Shown here piece by piece: positions 44,390 to 46,436 of a stretch of DNA of 46,436 nt; position 1 is the first letter of the stretch, and each line of letters opens with the position of its first letter. The stretch comes from Williamwhitmania taraxaci (GTDB lineage: Bacteria; Bacteroidota; Bacteroidia; Bacteroidales; Williamwhitmaniaceae): contig NZ_FMYP01000031.1 of the NCBI RefSeq assembly GCF_900096565.1, positions 1-46,436 on the forward strand, read 5' to 3'. Under the pieces are notes generated by a model, which had not been told where the DNA came from, did not search any database, and worked only from the letters and a program-made list of their open reading frames with translations. A program made the position numbers and the translations under genes.

Positions 44390-45163
44390 TTGAAAATTAA
44401 CATTAAGAATCCGCTGGTTTTTATGGATTTAGAAACTACGGGTATTGACGTTTCGAAGGATAGGATTGTGGAGATTGGTATTGTGAAGGTATACCCCGAT
44501 GGACGCGAGGAGGTAAAGACCCGACGCGTGAATCCAACGATTCCAATTCCGGCAGAGGCTACCGCCATTCACCATATCACCGACGAGGATGTGAAGAACG
44601 AACCTACCTTTAAGGATATTGCCAAATCGCTGGGGGTGATGATTGAAGGGTGCGACTTTGCTGGCTTCAACTCCAATAAGTTCGATTTTCCCTTACTGGC
44701 TGAGGAGTTTCTACGCGCTGGTGTCGATGTGGACTTTAAGAACCGTAAGTTTATCGACGTTCAAAATATTTTCCACAAGCTGGAGCAACGAACCCTTGTT
44801 GCGGCATATAAATTCTACTGCCAAAAGGATCTTGAAGGGGCGCATGGTGCCGAGGCCGATACCATTGCTACCTACGAGGTGCTCAAATCGCAGCTCGACC
44901 GTTATCCCGAACTGAAGAACGACGTTGATTTCTTGGCCGAGTTCTCCTCGCGCAGCAACAATGCCGATTTTGCGGGCCGAATCATATTCGACGAAAATGG
45001 GGTTGAGCTATTCAACTTTGGCAAGCACAAGGGCCGCGCGGTAGTGGAGGTTCTCAAAGAGGAGCCTGGCTACTACGCTTGGATGATGAACGGCGATTTC
45101 CCGCTCTACACCAAGAAAGTGCTTACCGGTATTCGTCTTCGGTCGATGAACACGAAGGCCTAA
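44390..45163 (+). CDS. DnaQ-like 3'-5' exonuclease with C-terminal small domain
   Basis: A 257-aa protein. Residues 8-175 form a DEDDh exonuclease domain: Asp/Glu in FMDLETTG, TAIHHITDEDV, an Asp in FNSNKFDFPLL and His-x4-Asp in GAHGAEADTIAT. The C-terminal 60 residues contain FNFGKHKGRAVVEVLKEEPGYYAWMMNGDFP, a small domain seen at the end of other Bacteroidota DnaQ-like exonucleases. The position next to dnaN makes a replication proofreading or repair role attractive but unproven. Confidence 0.88.
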   Translation: MKINIKNPLVFMDLETTGIDVSKDRIVEIGIVKVYPDGREEVKTRRVNPTIPIPAEATAIHHITDEDVKNEPTFKDIAKSLGVMIEGCDFAGFNSNKFDFPLLAEEFLRAGVDVDFKNRKFIDVQNIFHKLEQRTLVAAYKFYCQKDLEGAHGAEADTIATYEVLKSQLDRYPELKNDVDFLAEFSSRSNNADFAGRIIFDENGVELFNFGKHKGRAVVEVLKEEPGYYAWMMNGDFPLYTKKVLTGIRLRSMNTKA

Positions 45164-45210
45164 TGCCTGTTTGTTAAGATCTCCTCGTTGTCTGCAATAA
45201 TTCTAACGAC

Positions 45211-45825
45211 ATGAAGATTATTTGTATTGGACGCAACTATGCCGAGCATGCCAAGGAGCTGGAGAACCAAGTTCCGGAGTCGCCCGTATTTTTTCTGAAA
45301 CCCGACACGGCACAACTTCGGCACAACCAGCCGTTTTACATTCCCGATTTCTCCAAGGAGATACACTTTGAGGTGGAGTTGGTGTATAAGATCAACCGGC
45401 TGGGAAAGCACATTGCCGAGCGATTTGCTTCGCGCTACACCAGCGAGGTGGGAATTGGTATCGACTTCACAGCCCGCGATCTTCAGCGCGAGTGCAAGGC
45501 CAAGGGGTTGCCCTGGGAGTGCGCCAAATCTTTCGATTACAGCGCCCCGGTAAGTATGGAGTTTGTTCCCCTCGATCAGCTTCCCGATCCTAACGCCATC
45601 CATTTCCGGCTCGAGAAGAACGGAATTGTGGTTCAAAGCGGGTGCTCCTCCGACATGATCTTCAGCGTGGATAAGCTCATTGCCCATGTATCCATATTCC
45701 TATCGCTAAAAATGGGCGATCTACTCTTTACCGGAACCCCCGCCGGCGTTGGTCCCGTGCAGGCGGGCGATCGCCTTCAGGCCTACATTGAGGATCGGCT
45801 CATGCTCGATTTCTTTATAAAGTAG
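45211..45825 (+). CDS. Fumarylacetoacetate hydrolase family protein
   Basis: A 204-aa protein of the FAH superfamily (YcgM-like short form), whose members hydrolyse or decarboxylate acylpyruvates, oxaloacetate or related diketo acids. KIICIGRNYAEHAKE, the metal-binding Glu-x-Glu in HFEVELVYKI, and LFTGTPAGVGPV-like (LLFTGTPAGVGPV) motifs are present. The exact substrate is unclear. Start and length are typical. The strong terminator at 45887-45920 follows. Confidence 0.9.
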   Translation: MKIICIGRNYAEHAKELENQVPESPVFFLKPDTAQLRHNQPFYIPDFSKEIHFEVELVYKINRLGKHIAERFASRYTSEVGIGIDFTARDLQRECKAKGLPWECAKSFDYSAPVSMEFVPLDQLPDPNAIHFRLEKNGIVVQSGCSSDMIFSVDKLIAHVSIFLSLKMGDLLFTGTPAGVGPVQAGDRLQAYIEDRLMLDFFIK

Positions 45826-45886
45826 ACAACGGGGAACCGGGTGAAGAGCGGCTAACGACATTCAGTAACCTGTAACGGAAATATCG

Positions 45887-45930
45887 ACGGGGTGACTCTA
45901 TAATGTAAGAGTCACCCCGTTAGCGTTTTA
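45887..45930 (+). terminator. Strong hairpin after the FAH-family gene
   Basis: A 13-bp perfect inverted repeat (45887-45899 with 45908-45920) with an 8-nt loop, followed by TAGCGTTTTA. It ends the FAH-family transcript and abuts the phased repeat array that begins 12 nt later. Confidence 0.8.
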
Positions 45931-45931
45931 C

Positions 45932-46060
45932 AAACGGAACGCCCCGTTTTTAAATCGGACGGTTCCTTTTTCACAATCGGACGGTTCCTTTTGTCCAAAC
46001 GATACGCCCCTTTTTAAAATCGGACGGTTCCTTTTCCTAAAACGATACGTTCCGTTTCGG
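45932..46060. repeat. Array of six phased palindromic ~22-bp units
   Basis: Six units begin at 45932, 45953, 45975, 45997, 46018 and 46040 (spacing 21, 22, 22, 21, 22 nt, close to two helical turns). Units 2, 3 and 5 share AATCGGACGGTTCCTTTT exactly; units 1, 4 and 6 are variants such as AAACGGAACGCCCCGTTT and AAACGATACGTTCCGTTT. All look like degenerate forms of one palindrome, AAACGGAACGTTCCGTTT. There are no long spacers or cas genes, so this is not CRISPR. It resembles an iteron or multi-site protein-binding array; the function is unknown. Confidence 0.85.
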
Positions 46061-46354
46061 TGAACTCTTTCTGCATCTTCTTGTTTTAATGCCTTAAATC
46101 CGCAGGTCGATTGCTAGGTTTTAAATCTTAGCGTATTTAGGTTTGCTTGGTGGATATTTTGCCATTTTTTTGGTTCGACATAGCCCTTCTTTGCGTCACT
46201 TCTTCCGTTTTTCGCTCCCCCTATGGTTTGCAACTTCCTTTTTTGGAAGCCTGCAACAATAAAAACCGTAACGAACCGTAAGTGTCAGGTATTCAATTAC
46301 TAGCTATTGAGGCGCGGGCATACCTTTCCCATTGGGCACAGCAGCGTGGCCGCT
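46061..46354. other. Intergenic stretch between the array and the right-edge gene
   Basis: No gene is supported. One hairpin is present: TTGCA (46228-46232) and CTTCC (46234-46238) pair with GGAAG (46245-46249) and TGCAA (46252-46256) around TTTTTT. It lacks a U-run on either side, so it is not a clear terminator. Confidence 0.4.
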
Positions 46355-46436
46355 TCACTCCAGCAGCAGGTGGTATTTCTTGGCCGAAAAGAGCTTTAGG
46401 ATGCGCTGTCGTCCCCGCATTATCCACTTGGCCGGC
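46355..46436 (-). CDS. C-terminal end of a minus-strand gene, possibly a transposase
   Basis: The minus strand carries a 26-codon frame entering from the right edge and ending at TGA (46355-46357). Its product ends PAKWIMRGRQRILKLFSAKKY, then HLLLE: basic and aromatic-rich, with a pattern similar to C-termini of DDE transposases. Only the last residues are visible, so identity is uncertain. No competing frame on either strand looks better. Confidence 0.35.
   Translation of the reverse strand, partial: PAKWIMRGRQRILKLFSAKKYHLLLE

Noticed and set aside
45932-46060. CRISPR array
   Set aside because: Units are contiguous with no unique spacers, and no cas genes are nearby.
46420-46428. TTATCCACT, one base from a DnaA box
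   Set aside because: Single copy inside a probable coding sequence; no cluster of boxes or AT-rich unwinding element around it.

Overview
This window looks like chromosomal DNA of an anaerobic or fermentative member of the Bacteroidota, probably near Bacteroidales/Marinilabiliales. Several promoters fit the Bacteroidota pattern (TTTG-like -33 box, N19, TAnnTTTG -7 box). Gene content also fits: gliding-type GldF/GldG beside dnaN, an acyl-ACP thioesterase, LpxB, HydE ([FeFe]-hydrogenase maturase), a ferredoxin-linked 2-oxoacid oxidoreductase, an ADP-forming acyl-CoA synthetase and tryptophanase. No rRNA, tRNA or CRISPR array was seen.

Layout. 1-1160: a probable IS21-type end followed by an AT-rich Fic gene with its own promoter and palindromic operator. 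1424-7366: PLP-homeostasis protein, hydE (minus), divergent ADP-forming CoA ligase with a 50-aa membrane protein, a triplicated intergenic repeat, an Mpv17-like membrane protein and flavodoxin. 7435-8743 (minus): acyl-ACP thioesterase and a lipoprotein. 8744-9657: mostly non-coding, with a candidate speA promoter and Fur-like site. 9658-15996: arginine decarboxylase, then an operon of aminotransferase, ferredoxin and three oxidoreductase subunits. 16456-20336: NtrC-type regulator convergent with a hybrid histidine kinase. 20650-25731 (minus): coiled-coil lipoprotein, the yicC-gmk-nadD-TPR operon and a MATE exporter. 25900-27276 (minus): tryptophanase. 27751-31365: TPR sensor kinase and NtrC regulator. 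31377-34465 (minus): macrodomain protein and pheT. 34855-39395: DEDDh exonuclease, a 37-aa basic protein (minus), then surE, a small membrane protein, lpxB and a SpoIID-like protein. 39563-45825: gldF, gldG, an anchored partner, dnaN, a DnaQ-like exonuclease and a FAH-family hydrolase. 45826-46436: a strong terminator, a phased array of palindromic repeats and the end of a minus-strand gene.

How the genes fit together. HydE, flavodoxin, ferredoxin, the 2-oxoacid oxidoreductase with its aminotransferase, the ADP-forming CoA ligase and tryptophanase suggest amino-acid fermentation: amino acid to 2-oxoacid to acyl-CoA plus reduced ferredoxin, then ATP from acyl-CoA and hydrogen disposal through an [FeFe]-hydrogenase encoded elsewhere. 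Two NtrC-family circuits may control part of this, but no convincing sigma-54 promoter was found here. The least explained signals are the six-unit array at 45932-46060, the fic operator, and the 37-aa basic protein with its own promoter.
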